From Entomomonas moraniae (lineage in GTDB: Bacteria; Pseudomonadota; Gammaproteobacteria; Pseudomonadales; Pseudomonadaceae), in the NCBI RefSeq assembly GCF_003991975.1, contig NZ_CP029822.1, positions 2,877,648 to 2,941,647 on the forward strand: a stretch of DNA of 64,000 bases. The letters are read 5' to 3'. The translations under genes and the position numbers were made by a program. Shown in pieces: positions 46,933 to 56,846 of the stretch. Numbering within the stretch: the stretch's first letter is position 1; every line of letters starts with the position of its first letter. The notes below the pieces were generated by a model. That model had not been told where the DNA came from and did not search any database. It was given only the letters and a program-made list of their open reading frames with translations.

Positions 46933-47600
46933 TAAGCGGCTTCTCCATCACCAATTAAGCGGCCACGTTGTAAGGTTAATAACCGATGACGCATACGGGC
47001 AATCAGTGCTAAGTCGTGGCTAGCAATAAGAACCGTTGTTCCTAAGCTGTTAATGTCTTGGAAAATTCCCATGATTTCAGAGGCTAGACGAGGGTCTAGA
47101 TTCCCCGTTGGTTCATCTGCAAGTAATAGCAAAGGTTGGTGAACAATCGCTCTGGCAATGCCAACACGTTGTTGTTGCCCCGTTGATATATCATTGGGGA
47201 ACTGGTCTGCTTTTTCTTTGAGGCCGACGCGGTCAAGCGCTGTGATTACACGCTTGTAAATATCGTCTTTACTCATCCCAAGAATTTGTAAGGGGAGTGC
47301 AACATTAGCAAAAACATTACGATCAAAAAGTAATTGATGGTTCTGAAAAACAACTCCTATCTGGCGCCTTAAGAAAGGTATATGGGCAGTGGAAATACGG
47401 GATAAATCTTGTCCTGCTAAAATGATCTTGCCATCAGTTGGGCGCTCCATAGCTAGTAGTAATCGTAAAAGTGTACTTTTACCGGCTCCTGAGTGGCCTG
47501 TTACAAAAAGAAACTCACCACGTTTTACATGAAATGAGAGTTCATGTAAGCCAACATGGCCATTAGGATAGCGTTTTGCTACATGATCAAAGCGTATCAT
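46932..47600 (-). CDS. ftsE: Cell division ATP-binding protein FtsE
   Basis: ABC-type ATPase of the FtsEX divisome complex. It is 222 residues. Walker A GHSGAGKSTLL, Q-loop VFQNHQLL, signature DISTGQQQRVGIARA (ISTG instead of LSGG), Walker B LLLADEPTGNLDPRL, and switch ASHDLALIARM. It lies between ftsY and ftsX with 2-base spacing and one-base overlap, respectively, so all three are one operon. Confidence 0.96.
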   Translation of the reverse strand: MIRFDHVAKRYPNGHVGLHELSFHVKRGEFLFVTGHSGAGKSTLLRLLLAMERPTDGKIILAGQDLSRISTAHIPFLRRQIGVVFQNHQLLFDRNVFANVALPLQILGMSKDDIYKRVITALDRVGLKEKADQFPNDISTGQQQRVGIARAIVHQPLLLLADEPTGNLDPRLASEIMGIFQDINSLGTTVLIASHDLALIARMRHRLLTLQRGRLIGDGEAA

Positions 47601-47602
47601 GA

Positions 47603-49084
<1,482 letters not shown>

Positions 49085-49258
49085 AAGCCGATTTATCTCA
49101 ATAACAATTCTATGTATAAATTATGTAACAAAGCATTAGATGCTAAATAAGTGTTAGCTTTGGTACATTATGACCAATAAATGTATTATCCTAACATATT
49201 GTAATTGATTGTTAGTATTCAATCATACTATATTTTCTATTTAAAACAGGTAGGTTTG

Positions 49259-50608
49259 ATGATTATTCGCCATTTTGTAATGTCCTTGAGCATTACTGTT
49301 CTTTCGCTTAATGCTTTTGCAGCACCCTCTCAATCAACCCATGAATTTACTTTAGATAACGGCCTCAAAGTGGTTGTGCGAGAAGATCATCGTGCCCCTG
49401 TTATTGTTTCACAACTATGGTATAAGGTTGGCTCAAGTTTTGAGGCGCCAAGTTCTACTGGGCTCTCACATGCCTTAGAACATATGATGTTTAAAGGCAG
49501 TAGTAAAGCTGAAGCAGGTGAGGCTTCTCAAATACTTAGTAACTTAGGTGTTCAAGAAAATGCTTTTACGTCAGATGATGTAACGGTTTACTATCAAGTT
49601 CTAGCCAAAGATAGGCTCCCCGTTGCATTAGAGTTGGAAGCTGACAGGATGGCGACATTAAAAATACCTGCCGATGAGTTTGCCAAAGAAATCGAAGTGA
49701 TTAAAGAAGAGCGTAGATTACGCACGGATGACAATCCTAATGCATTGGCTTATGAACGTTTTAGAAGTTTGGCTTATCCTGCCAGTGGTTATCACAATCC
49801 GCCGATTGGTTGGCGTGCTGACCTAGATCGTATGAGTGTTGAAGATTTAAGGGCTTGGTATCACCGCTGGTACGCACCTAACAATGCTGTACTTGTCTTG
49901 GTAGGTGATATTACTCTTGATGAGGCTAAAAAACAGGCTAATCAGTGGTTTGGTCATATTCCAAGGCAACCCGATATTATAGGTAAAAAGCCGTTAGAAC
50001 TTGCTAATCCTGGGGATAGAAAACTGAATATTCATGTGAAAGCTCAGCTTCCTACTCTGTTAATGGGCTTTAATGTGCCTAGCCTTTCAACGGCAGAAAA
50101 TAAGCGTGATGCTTATACATTAGAGTTGATTGCTGCGTTATTAGATGGCGGTGATAGTGCACGCTTAACCACCGAATTAGAGTTAAAGCAAGAATTAGTG
50201 ACAGGAGCAGGCGCCGGCTATTCGGCGGTTACGCGCGGTGATACGTTATTTATTTTTAACGCTTTACCTAATACACAAAAAGGTAAAAGTATTGCTGATG
50301 TGGAGAAGGGAATATGGCAATTGTTAGATCAGTTAAAAACCACTAAACCAACGAAGGAAGAACTAGATAGAGTGAAAGCACAATTGGTTGCTTCATTAGT
50401 TTATTCACGAGATTCTATTTCTAGTCAAGCAATGATGATAGGAACATTAGAGGCTGTTGATCTTCCTTGGCAGTTATATGATAAAGAGCTGGAAGAGATA
50501 GAAGCTGTAACGCCTGAGGATATTCAGCGCGTAGCTAAAAAATATTTTACTCGCGATCGCTTAACAACGGCGTATGTTTTACCAGAAAAGGAGAATAATA
50601 ATGACTAA
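49259..50608 (+). CDS. Periplasmic M16-family zinc metallopeptidase (catalytic member)
   Basis: An insulinase/pitrilysin-like peptidase of 449 residues from ATG 49259; the open frame extends to a TTG at 49205, but AGGTAGG sits five bases before this ATG. Signal peptide ends near NAFAAPSQ. The inverted zinc motif HxxEH appears as LSHALEHMMFKG (about residue 75), and the third ligand Glu lies in EVIKEERRLRTDDNP. C-terminal M16 domain follows (GTREL-like LDGGDSARLTTELELK). It overlaps the next gene by eight bases. Such catalytic/non-catalytic M16 pairs next to rsmD are standard in pseudomonads. Confidence 0.93.
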   Translation: MIIRHFVMSLSITVLSLNAFAAPSQSTHEFTLDNGLKVVVREDHRAPVIVSQLWYKVGSSFEAPSSTGLSHALEHMMFKGSSKAEAGEASQILSNLGVQENAFTSDDVTVYYQVLAKDRLPVALELEADRMATLKIPADEFAKEIEVIKEERRLRTDDNPNALAYERFRSLAYPASGYHNPPIGWRADLDRMSVEDLRAWYHRWYAPNNAVLVLVGDITLDEAKKQANQWFGHIPRQPDIIGKKPLELANPGDRKLNIHVKAQLPTLLMGFNVPSLSTAENKRDAYTLELIAALLDGGDSARLTTELELKQELVTGAGAGYSAVTRGDTLFIFNALPNTQKGKSIADVEKGIWQLLDQLKTTKPTKEELDRVKAQLVASLVYSRDSISSQAMMIGTLEAVDLPWQLYDKELEEIEAVTPEDIQRVAKKYFTRDRLTTAYVLPEKENNND

Positions 50609-52046
50609 TTGGAAAAAGAAAGCATGGGTACTTCCGTTGGCAATGGCTTGTTCTCTCCCTTTTATCAGTAATAGCTATGCAGAATCAGAGGTTGGCGCTA
50701 AAGTCCAATCGTTATCTCACTTAAGTCAGTCGGCTCCAACGGTGCGTCATCTCAATATTGAAGAGTGGCGTACAAGCGCAGGTAGTAAGGTATTATTTGT
50801 TGAAGCTCATGACTTGCCTATGTTTGATATTCAGCTGACATTTGCCGCTGGCAGCAGTCGTGATGGTAATAAGCCGGGTGTTGCTTTATTAACCAATGCG
50901 ATGCTTAATGAGGGTGTTAAAGGTAAGGATGTCACTGAGATAGCTAAAACCTTTGAAGGGGTAGGCGCTGACTTTGGTAATGGCTCTTATCGTGATATGG
51001 CTATTGTTTCGTTGCGTAGTTTGACAGAGGCTAAGAAGAGCCAAGTGGCGTTGAATCTATTAACAGACGTTATTAGTGCGCCTACTTTTCCAAAAAGTTC
51101 TTTTGATCGGCTTAAAGATCAATTGTTAACAGGGTTTGAAATTGACAAAAAAACACCTAATAAAATAATGACAAAAGCCTTTTATGACAAACTCTATGGT
51201 GATCACCCTTATGCTCATAACATTGCAGGTAACCCTGAAAGTGTTAAAGAGATGACGATTAAAGATTTAGAGAGTTTTTATAAAAAGACTTATACAGCAA
51301 AAAACCTCGTTATTGCTATTGTAGGTGATTTATCAAAAAAACAAGCTAAAGAAATAGCAGAGAAAATTTCTAATTCCTTACCTAAAGGTGAAGTGTTACC
51401 AGTAATTGCCAGCCCAATACCTGCTAAAGCAGGTAAATATCATACAGAGTTTACTTCACAGCAAATGCACATTAGCATGGGTGAGCTAGGGGTTACCCGT
51501 AATGACCCTGACTATGTTGCGTTGTCTGTTGGTAACCAAATTTTGGGTGGGGGGAATTTAACCTCTCGCCTTATGAAAGAGGTGAGGGAACGTAGAGGCT
51601 TGACTTATGGTATTTATTCAGGTTTTTCTACTATGCAAGTAGCGGGCCCTTTCTCAATCGGTCTACAAACACGTGCTGAAATGACCGAGGGGAGTATTGG
51701 ACTCATTAAAGAGGTTGTGCGTGATTACTTAGCCAAAGGCCCGACACAACAAGAGCTAGACGATACAAAGCGTGAAATAGCAGGGAATTTTCCACTTGTT
51801 AATGCGAGCAATAGCAGTATAGTTGGGCAGTTAGGATCAATAGGATTTTATAATTTGCCCTTAGATTACTTAGAAGATTATATGAGTAAAGTGCAGGCAT
51901 TGACTGTAGAGCAAGTTAAGACAGCCATGAATAAACACATAAATGTGGATGATTTTATTATTGTAACTGTTGGGCCTACTGTTAAACAGCAAGCATTGCC
52001 AACTCCAACAGAAGGTGACAAAAAAGTGATGGGAGCACCAAATTAA
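50601..52046 (+). CDS. M16-family peptidase partner (lacks zinc motif)
   Basis: 481 residues from ATG 50601 (GGAG seven bases upstream); the frame upstream of that lies inside the preceding gene. Signal peptide ends near NSYAES. M16 fold is evident (LTFAAGSSRDGNKPGVALLTNAML, GDHPYAHNIAGNPESVKEMT, LGGGNLTSRLMKEVRERRGLTYGIYSGF), but the HxxEH zinc motif is replaced (TNAMLNEGV), so it should be the inactive partner that forms a heterodimer with the upstream peptidase. Confidence 0.92.
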   Translation: MTNWKKKAWVLPLAMACSLPFISNSYAESEVGAKVQSLSHLSQSAPTVRHLNIEEWRTSAGSKVLFVEAHDLPMFDIQLTFAAGSSRDGNKPGVALLTNAMLNEGVKGKDVTEIAKTFEGVGADFGNGSYRDMAIVSLRSLTEAKKSQVALNLLTDVISAPTFPKSSFDRLKDQLLTGFEIDKKTPNKIMTKAFYDKLYGDHPYAHNIAGNPESVKEMTIKDLESFYKKTYTAKNLVIAIVGDLSKKQAKEIAEKISNSLPKGEVLPVIASPIPAKAGKYHTEFTSQQMHISMGELGVTRNDPDYVALSVGNQILGGGNLTSRLMKEVRERRGLTYGIYSGFSTMQVAGPFSIGLQTRAEMTEGSIGLIKEVVRDYLAKGPTQQELDDTKREIAGNFPLVNASNSSIVGQLGSIGFYNLPLDYLEDYMSKVQALTVEQVKTAMNKHINVDDFIIVTVGPTVKQQALPTPTEGDKKVMGAPN

Positions 52047-52047
52047 C

Positions 52048-52611
52048 GTGGTAACAAAGCAAGGTCAGTTAAGAATTATTGGTGGTGAATGGCGTAGCCG
52101 TAAGTTAACAATTCTTGATGCAGAAGGTCTACGCCCCACACCTGATCGTGTAAGAGAGACATTATTTAATTGGCTTGCTCCTTATATTGAGGGAGCAAGC
52201 GTTTTAGATTTGTTTGCTGGTAGTGGCGCGCTTTCACTTGAGGCATTATCACGTGGTGCTAGCCATGCTACCTTGTTAGATGTAAACGTTTCGGTTATAA
52301 ACCACTTAAAAAAACAAATACAGTTATTAAATTGCCAAAAAGCGACGTTATTAAATCAAAGTGCTTTGTTGTTTTTAGATCAACCTGTAGCACGAACATT
52401 TGATTTGGTTTTTTTAGATCCTCCGTTTGGTAAAGCAATGCTTGAACCATGTTGTAAGTTATTGGTAAACAATAAATGGTTAACGGATGATGCTTGGGTT
52501 TACACAGAGTCTGAATTATCACCTAGTCAACTTGTTATGCCGCGTGATTGGACCGCCTATCGTGAAAAGAAAGCGGGACAAGTTTATTATACGCTGTGGC
52601 GTACTCGTTAG
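52048..52611 (+). CDS. rsmD: 16S rRNA m2G966 methyltransferase RsmD
   Basis: Methylates guanine 966 of 16S rRNA. It is 187 residues from a GTG start, with IIGGEWRSRKLTILDAEGLRPTPDRVRETLFNWL, SAM motif VLDLFAGSGALSLEALSRGA, and the catalytic DLVFLDPPFGK (DPPF) motif. It starts one base after the M16 partner stop, so it ends that operon. Confidence 0.96.
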   Translation: MVTKQGQLRIIGGEWRSRKLTILDAEGLRPTPDRVRETLFNWLAPYIEGASVLDLFAGSGALSLEALSRGASHATLLDVNVSVINHLKKQIQLLNCQKATLLNQSALLFLDQPVARTFDLVFLDPPFGKAMLEPCCKLLVNNKWLTDDAWVYTESELSPSQLVMPRDWTAYREKKAGQVYYTLWRTR

Positions 52612-52917
52612 TTGGATCAATTTATACATTGCTTGAGTAGAAAGCAGATATTTGTCTTAGTTTAATAGAGGCGTTACAAAGACTATTTTTTCTGATAAAG
52701 GAGAGTTTTTTTTGAGCACTTTTATTTGAGTTAACCTCAATTTTTTTACCATTAAAAAAAATAACATAAATAGACTAAATATTTTCAGGAGAATGTTAAG
52801 GGTAGAGTGAATGTTTATATCTGCCAATAACTTCTTTTGCTACTTCGCTGATTGTTAGTCTCTGTATACATAAAAAAGCCAGTAGTTTTTAATTGCTGGC
52901 TTTTGTTTTGCGTTTAC
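52612..52917. other. Intergenic region with terminator between convergent genes
   Basis: 306 A+T-rich bases between convergent rsmD and the HAD phosphatase. Apart from the hairpin at 52872-52904 there are only very short open frames (for example TTG 52711 and ATG 52793 after purine runs, both stopping within a few codons). I see no gene. Confidence 0.5.
52872..52904 (-). terminator. Terminator of the HAD phosphatase gene
   Basis: AAAAGCCAG (52874-52882) pairs with CTGGCTTTT (52896-52904), about 14 bases past the stop of the minus-strand gene, with a T-rich tail on the minus strand. Confidence 0.8.
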
Positions 52918-54231
52918 TTAAGGCAATGCTTTTTCTGTTGTTGATCCTAGCTTAATGGATTTTTGTGAGGGTAGATATACCCCTTTGTTGTCATCACGCC
53001 CTTGTAGCAAGTATTTCGCCTGTGGCTTTTTGTAGGTTTCAACTGCTTCTTTTGAGAGTTTTCCAATAATATTGTTTGGTCCTTTTAACCGATTGATAAT
53101 AATAACTACTTTCGTATCGGCAAAGTCTTGGAACATATTTTGGTCGCCCTCACTGTCACCTGCAACAAGGATAGGGCCTTTGTTTTGGTATTTAGGTGCA
53201 ATTAAACGCTTAATTTCTACTGTTTTACCAGGGCCTTGTGTTTGTGTGTAGCCTTTACGGTATTCTGGTAGAAGTTTGCCGTCTTTATCGCGCTCTAATT
53301 CCATTGCAATAACGTGATCTTTGGGATTGTTGTAACCAAATGCGGGGTTAGATGAAACCTCTTTAATCACGTCGATAAATGAGGCAGAGCATACCCATAC
53401 GTCAATACCAGCACTGCGTAGTTTGGTATAAAGATCTTGCATCTCAGGTGAAAGGCGTAAACCATTATTCCAAGCAGTGGATACTTGTCCTGCTTTGCTA
53501 GTAATTTCTGGACTTTCCCATGTTACTTTTGTAATCGGTTGTGTAAGTTGCCATTTAACGGTTTCATCTGTTAGCTTGGCAATGTCTTGTTCTGTGAGAC
53601 CTGTAAATAAGTAAGTGACCCATGGATAAGCGATAGATACATCAAATGACTCACCTATGGCACCGTATAAATAGCGGAGCTTAGTTGAAAACTCTTTGTA
53701 TTGTGGGGTATCTTTAATTTTTTCTAAAGAAAGTTTTCCATTCATTTGATCATAATTATCATAGATCCATTGATAGTTATTAACGATATCTTGGGCGATT
53801 AAGTCAATATTAACAGGCTTTCCTTCTTTGTTATTCATCGCTTTCGTAAAATTATCTTTAGGGATATTTTTTCGAATGACTTCATTTAAGGTTTTGGGTG
53901 TCATTTTGAAGGCTAGATGTTCTATCTGGTAGATCATTAGCGCTTCTTGAATGTCTAGAAAGACGGATGTGTTATCCCAGTCAAAGACAGCATATGGTGG
54001 ATTTTGTGCATCATAATTAGGACTAGTATTGCCATAAAGCGCAATCATTTTATTGATTTGGTCACGGTTAAAACTATCCCAGTTACCTTGAGCTATTTTC
54101 TGTGTGTTTTGCTGGGTTGTTGCTTGGTTGCTAGGTATTTTTTGTTGTACGGACTCTGCTAATACAACATTGGTGGCTAGTAAACTTGTTATAGTAGTTA
54201 ATGCAATAATTAGTTTATTCATTTTGGGCAT
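52918..54231 (-). CDS. Exported HAD-superfamily phosphatase (phosphorylcholine phosphatase-like)
   Basis: 437 residues with a signal peptide (cleavage after NVVLAES, near 26). HAD motifs: I in YAVFDWDNTSVFLDI (nucleophile DxDNT), II in VWVCSASFIDVIKE, III/IV in ILVAGDSEGDQNMFQDF. A large cap lies between I and II. The layout is that of the Pseudomonas phosphorylcholine phosphatase group (PchP) but the substrate is a guess. The start ATG 54231 has GGAGAG seven bases upstream. Monocistronic with its own terminator. Confidence 0.8.
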   Translation of the reverse strand: MPKMNKLIIALTTITSLLATNVVLAESVQQKIPSNQATTQQNTQKIAQGNWDSFNRDQINKMIALYGNTSPNYDAQNPPYAVFDWDNTSVFLDIQEALMIYQIEHLAFKMTPKTLNEVIRKNIPKDNFTKAMNNKEGKPVNIDLIAQDIVNNYQWIYDNYDQMNGKLSLEKIKDTPQYKEFSTKLRYLYGAIGESFDVSIAYPWVTYLFTGLTEQDIAKLTDETVKWQLTQPITKVTWESPEITSKAGQVSTAWNNGLRLSPEMQDLYTKLRSAGIDVWVCSASFIDVIKEVSSNPAFGYNNPKDHVIAMELERDKDGKLLPEYRKGYTQTQGPGKTVEIKRLIAPKYQNKGPILVAGDSEGDQNMFQDFADTKVVIIINRLKGPNNIIGKLSKEAVETYKKPQAKYLLQGRDDNKGVYLPSQKSIKLGSTTEKALP

Positions 54232-54451
54232 AGTAAATCTCTCCTGAGTTTGTATGAACTACTCAGGGTATTACTATAAAGAAATTATTTATAAAGAAGT
54301 GGGCTTCTTCTTATCTACTTGATATGTGTCAGGTATTGGTACAAAGTTCCGATTCTTGATAGGGAGAGTCCATTTATTGTAGTAGAAAAAATAAAAGCTA
54401 GTCTAAGGTGGGAATACAAAATCTTAGCTAGCTTTCAGTCTTTAGAATTAA

Positions 54452-54928
54452 TTAATCTTCTTTTTTTACACTATTTTGTAGGTAGTTTTTGATAGTCATT
54501 TTCTTAATTAAACCAACTTGTGCTTCTAGCCAGTCAATGTGTTCTTCTTCTTCGCATAGAATATGTTTTAGTAAGTCGCGGCTCACATAGTCGTTTGTTT
54601 CTTCACAGCAGATGACAGCATCACGTAGGTCACTGGTTGATTTTTGCTTTTGCTTTAGATCGCAATCAATCATTTCTTCTGTATTTTCACCAATCGATAA
54701 TTTACCTAAGTCTTGTAAGTTAGGTAAACCTTCAAGAAAAAGAATACGCTCAATTACTTTATCAGCTTGTTTCATTTCTTTAATCGAGTGGTGGTAAGCA
54801 TTATCGCCTAAACTTTCTAGCCCCCAGTCGTTATACATGCGTGAATGTAAAAAAAACTGATTGATAGCCACTAATTGATTAGCTAACACTTTATTGAGGT
54901 GTTGAATTACTATTTTATTACCTTTCAT
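54452..54928 (-). CDS. bfr: Bacterioferritin with heme ligand but degenerate ferroxidase centre
   Basis: 158 residues from ATG 54928, the family start (MKGNKIVIQHLNKVLANQLV); the frame extends upstream, but those residues are not conserved. In E. coli Bfr numbering the ferroxidase ligands are E18, E51, H54, E94, E127 and H130. Here E51, E127 and H130 are kept, but 18 is Gln, 54 is Gln and 94 is Lys. The heme ligand M52 is kept (KEMKQAD). Rest of the family is clear: RILFLEGLPNLQDLGKL, VSRDLLKHIL and HIDWLEAQ. So this subunit should bind heme yet be poor or inactive at ferrous oxidation and may need an active partner subunit encoded elsewhere. bfd lies about 100 bases upstream on the same strand. 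Confidence 0.92.
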   Translation of the reverse strand: MKGNKIVIQHLNKVLANQLVAINQFFLHSRMYNDWGLESLGDNAYHHSIKEMKQADKVIERILFLEGLPNLQDLGKLSIGENTEEMIDCDLKQKQKSTSDLRDAVICCEETNDYVSRDLLKHILCEEEEHIDWLEAQVGLIKKMTIKNYLQNSVKKED

Positions 54929-55033
54929 TTGTTTATTCCCATCGTTATTTCTTTTTATTGTGCGACGGAAGTTACAAAAAGTCAAATTGCTTGTATACAA
55001 AGCATTACAAACAGTAATGCTTATTATTTTTCT

Positions 55034-55258
55034 TTAATAATTATTTATTTCATTAGGATTAAAATGAACAACTGCAGAGCTACTAAGTTGCGCTTCAACC
55101 ATAGATTCTTTAGTGATTTGTTTAGCTAAACAACCACATTTACCACATTGGCTCGCGATGTTTAGTGCAGCTCTCACTTCTTTATATGAGCTACATCCGC
55201 TGTTGATAGCATCACGAATATCTTTATCAGTAATACCTTGACATAGACAAACATACAT
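55034..55258 (-). CDS. bfd: Bacterioferritin-associated ferredoxin Bfd
   Basis: A 74-residue [2Fe-2S] protein that reduces heme in bacterioferritin to release stored iron. The four ligand cysteines fit the family pattern: VCLCQGIT (C4, C6) and SQCGKCGC (C38, C41), with DKDIRDAINSGC between. A Fur box overlaps its promoter, so it should be expressed in iron starvation, as in Pseudomonas. Upstream of bfr on the same strand. Confidence 0.95.
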   Translation of the reverse strand: MYVCLCQGITDKDIRDAINSGCSSYKEVRAALNIASQCGKCGCLAKQITKESMVEAQLSSSAVVHFNPNEINNY

Positions 55259-55292
55259 ACTATTTAATACCTCAAAAATTATAATTGAGATA

Positions 55293-55321
55293 ATCTTAGT
55301 TTAAATGATAATCATTGTCAA
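55293..55321 (-). promoter_or_regulatory. Fur-controlled promoter of bfd
   Basis: On the minus strand: TTGACA (55321-55316), a 17-base spacer and TAAGAT (55298-55293). The spacer contains ATGATTATCATT, a Fur-box core (AATGATAATCATTGTC on the plus strand, 55304-55319), so bound Fur would cover the promoter. Confidence 0.85.
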
Positions 55322-55333
55322 TAAGGTTCGCAT

Positions 55334-56206
55334 TTAGAATCCGCTATTTATTCCTAATGTGCGATGTAGCAAAGAATGATTAGTCGATTGTGCAACAAAA
55401 CAGCTTAATTGTGTTGCGAGTTGATTTTGAGCTTTTAGGGCTTGCTCTTGAGTTGTAAATGCTGAAAATAAACAAGCGCCTGTCCCTGTCATCCTAGTGG
55501 GGTATTGTTCACTCATCAAGGTAAAAGCATGTTTTACGACGGGGTAGTTATTTAGAACCACTGCTTGGCAATCATTATGCCCATCGATTAATAAAACATC
55601 TTGTTGGTTTATGGAAGACGTGTTACGTGTAAGATTAGGATCTTTAAAAACGTTGGCTGTATTAACATTAATTTCAGGGATGGCTACTAGATACCATTGT
55701 TCAGGAGGCTTTATAAATGTAAGTTGTTCTCCAATACCTTCAGCAAAAGCGGCTTTACCTTGAATAAATACAGGCACATCAGCCCCTAACTGTAGCCCTA
55801 ATGATGCTAGTTTTGAAAAATCGCAACGAGTATTCCATAAGCGATTGAGTGCTAAAAGTGTAGTGGCCGCATTAGAGCTTCCACCACCAATACCTCCACC
55901 CATCGGTAGTTTTTTATTGATCCAAATATCTGCACCTAAAGGCGTTTTGGTTTGTGCTTTTAGTAAGTTAGCTGCTCTAGTAATTAAATTACTATCATGG
56001 GGAACATCAATAAAATGGGTGTGAAGCTTTATAATGCCATCATTACGGGTATTAAAAAATAGTTCGTCTGCATAATCTAGAAATTGAAAAATAGTTTGTA
56101 GATTATGATAACCATCGGCCCGTCTACCAGTAATATGTAAAAATAAGTTTAATTTTGCAGGTGCAGGTAATACAAGCTCAGCATCCGTTGGCAATTTATT
56201 GCTCAT
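55334..56206 (-). CDS. ispE: 4-diphosphocytidyl-2-C-methyl-D-erythritol kinase
   Basis: GHMP kinase of the MEP isoprenoid pathway. It is 290 residues, with LPAPAKLNLFLHITGRRADGYHNLQT, the ATP loop LPMGGGIGGGSSNAATTLLALN, LGADVPVFIQGKAAFAEGIGE, and MTGTGACLFSAF. It begins one base after lolB, the conserved lolB-ispE order, but prs, which usually follows in pseudomonads, is absent; bfd lies there instead. Confidence 0.95.
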   Translation of the reverse strand: MSNKLPTDAELVLPAPAKLNLFLHITGRRADGYHNLQTIFQFLDYADELFFNTRNDGIIKLHTHFIDVPHDSNLITRAANLLKAQTKTPLGADIWINKKLPMGGGIGGGSSNAATTLLALNRLWNTRCDFSKLASLGLQLGADVPVFIQGKAAFAEGIGEQLTFIKPPEQWYLVAIPEINVNTANVFKDPNLTRNTSSINQQDVLLIDGHNDCQAVVLNNYPVVKHAFTLMSEQYPTRMTGTGACLFSAFTTQEQALKAQNQLATQLSCFVAQSTNHSLLHRTLGINSGF

Positions 56207-56207
56207 T

Positions 56208-56846
56208 TCATAAACCAGCTATTTCTTTGCCCATTTTTCGAAGAGTCCATTGTTTGAGAACAATCGTGACACGTATATCTTGTCCTTCAGCAATAATGCG
56301 CTCTGGTAACCAGTAACCATTATTGTCTTGATATTTTTGATATTGAATTGTCCAATTATCCTGTTTTAATTCTTGTAGTTGGTTTTCTGCGTTGAGTTTG
56401 TAAGTATAAGGTGTTTCCGGGGCAGGTAAGCCTTTAATCCACCATACGAGATTGGAGATGGGAATATTCCAACCTAGTTGTTCTTGTAAAAGTTCTTCTG
56501 GTGTTGTTGCGCTATATTTACCTTGTCCAGCAATCTCTATCGATACGTTGCCCTTTTGTCCTACAATACGTGTGGCACCACGACCCATAGGGCCGGATAA
56601 ACGAATGTCATAATAATTAAATTGTTGTAACCAAGCCAGTGTTGCACTACCTGATTCTTTTCCAGCTTTTATGCCTACTTTACCGTCAACTTGCCATGTG
56701 TCTAATGTTGATATTTTAGCTTGATGTTGTTGCCAGTTTTGTTCAGGGGTGCTGGACTTTTCTTGATGAGAAAAAAGTCCGCAACCTGCCATGAGTAATA
56801 AAGTTCCAATAAGCGCTAATGATCGAAAATAAGTTTTGTACTTCAT
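56208..56846 (-). CDS. lolB: Outer-membrane lipoprotein LolB
   Basis: Receives lipoproteins from LolA and inserts them in the outer membrane. It is 212 residues. Signal peptide with lipobox LMAGC near residue 21. LolB features: WQVDGKVGIKAGKESGSATLAWLQQFNYYDIRLSGPMGRG and LVWWIKGLP, with the hydrophobic protruding-loop region. It is directly followed by ispE and preceded by the TPR gene at zero spacing. Confidence 0.93.
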   Translation of the reverse strand: MKYKTYFRSLALIGTLLLMAGCGLFSHQEKSSTPEQNWQQHQAKISTLDTWQVDGKVGIKAGKESGSATLAWLQQFNYYDIRLSGPMGRGATRIVGQKGNVSIEIAGQGKYSATTPEELLQEQLGWNIPISNLVWWIKGLPAPETPYTYKLNAENQLQELKQDNWTIQYQKYQDNNGYWLPERIIAEGQDIRVTIVLKQWTLRKMGKEIAGL

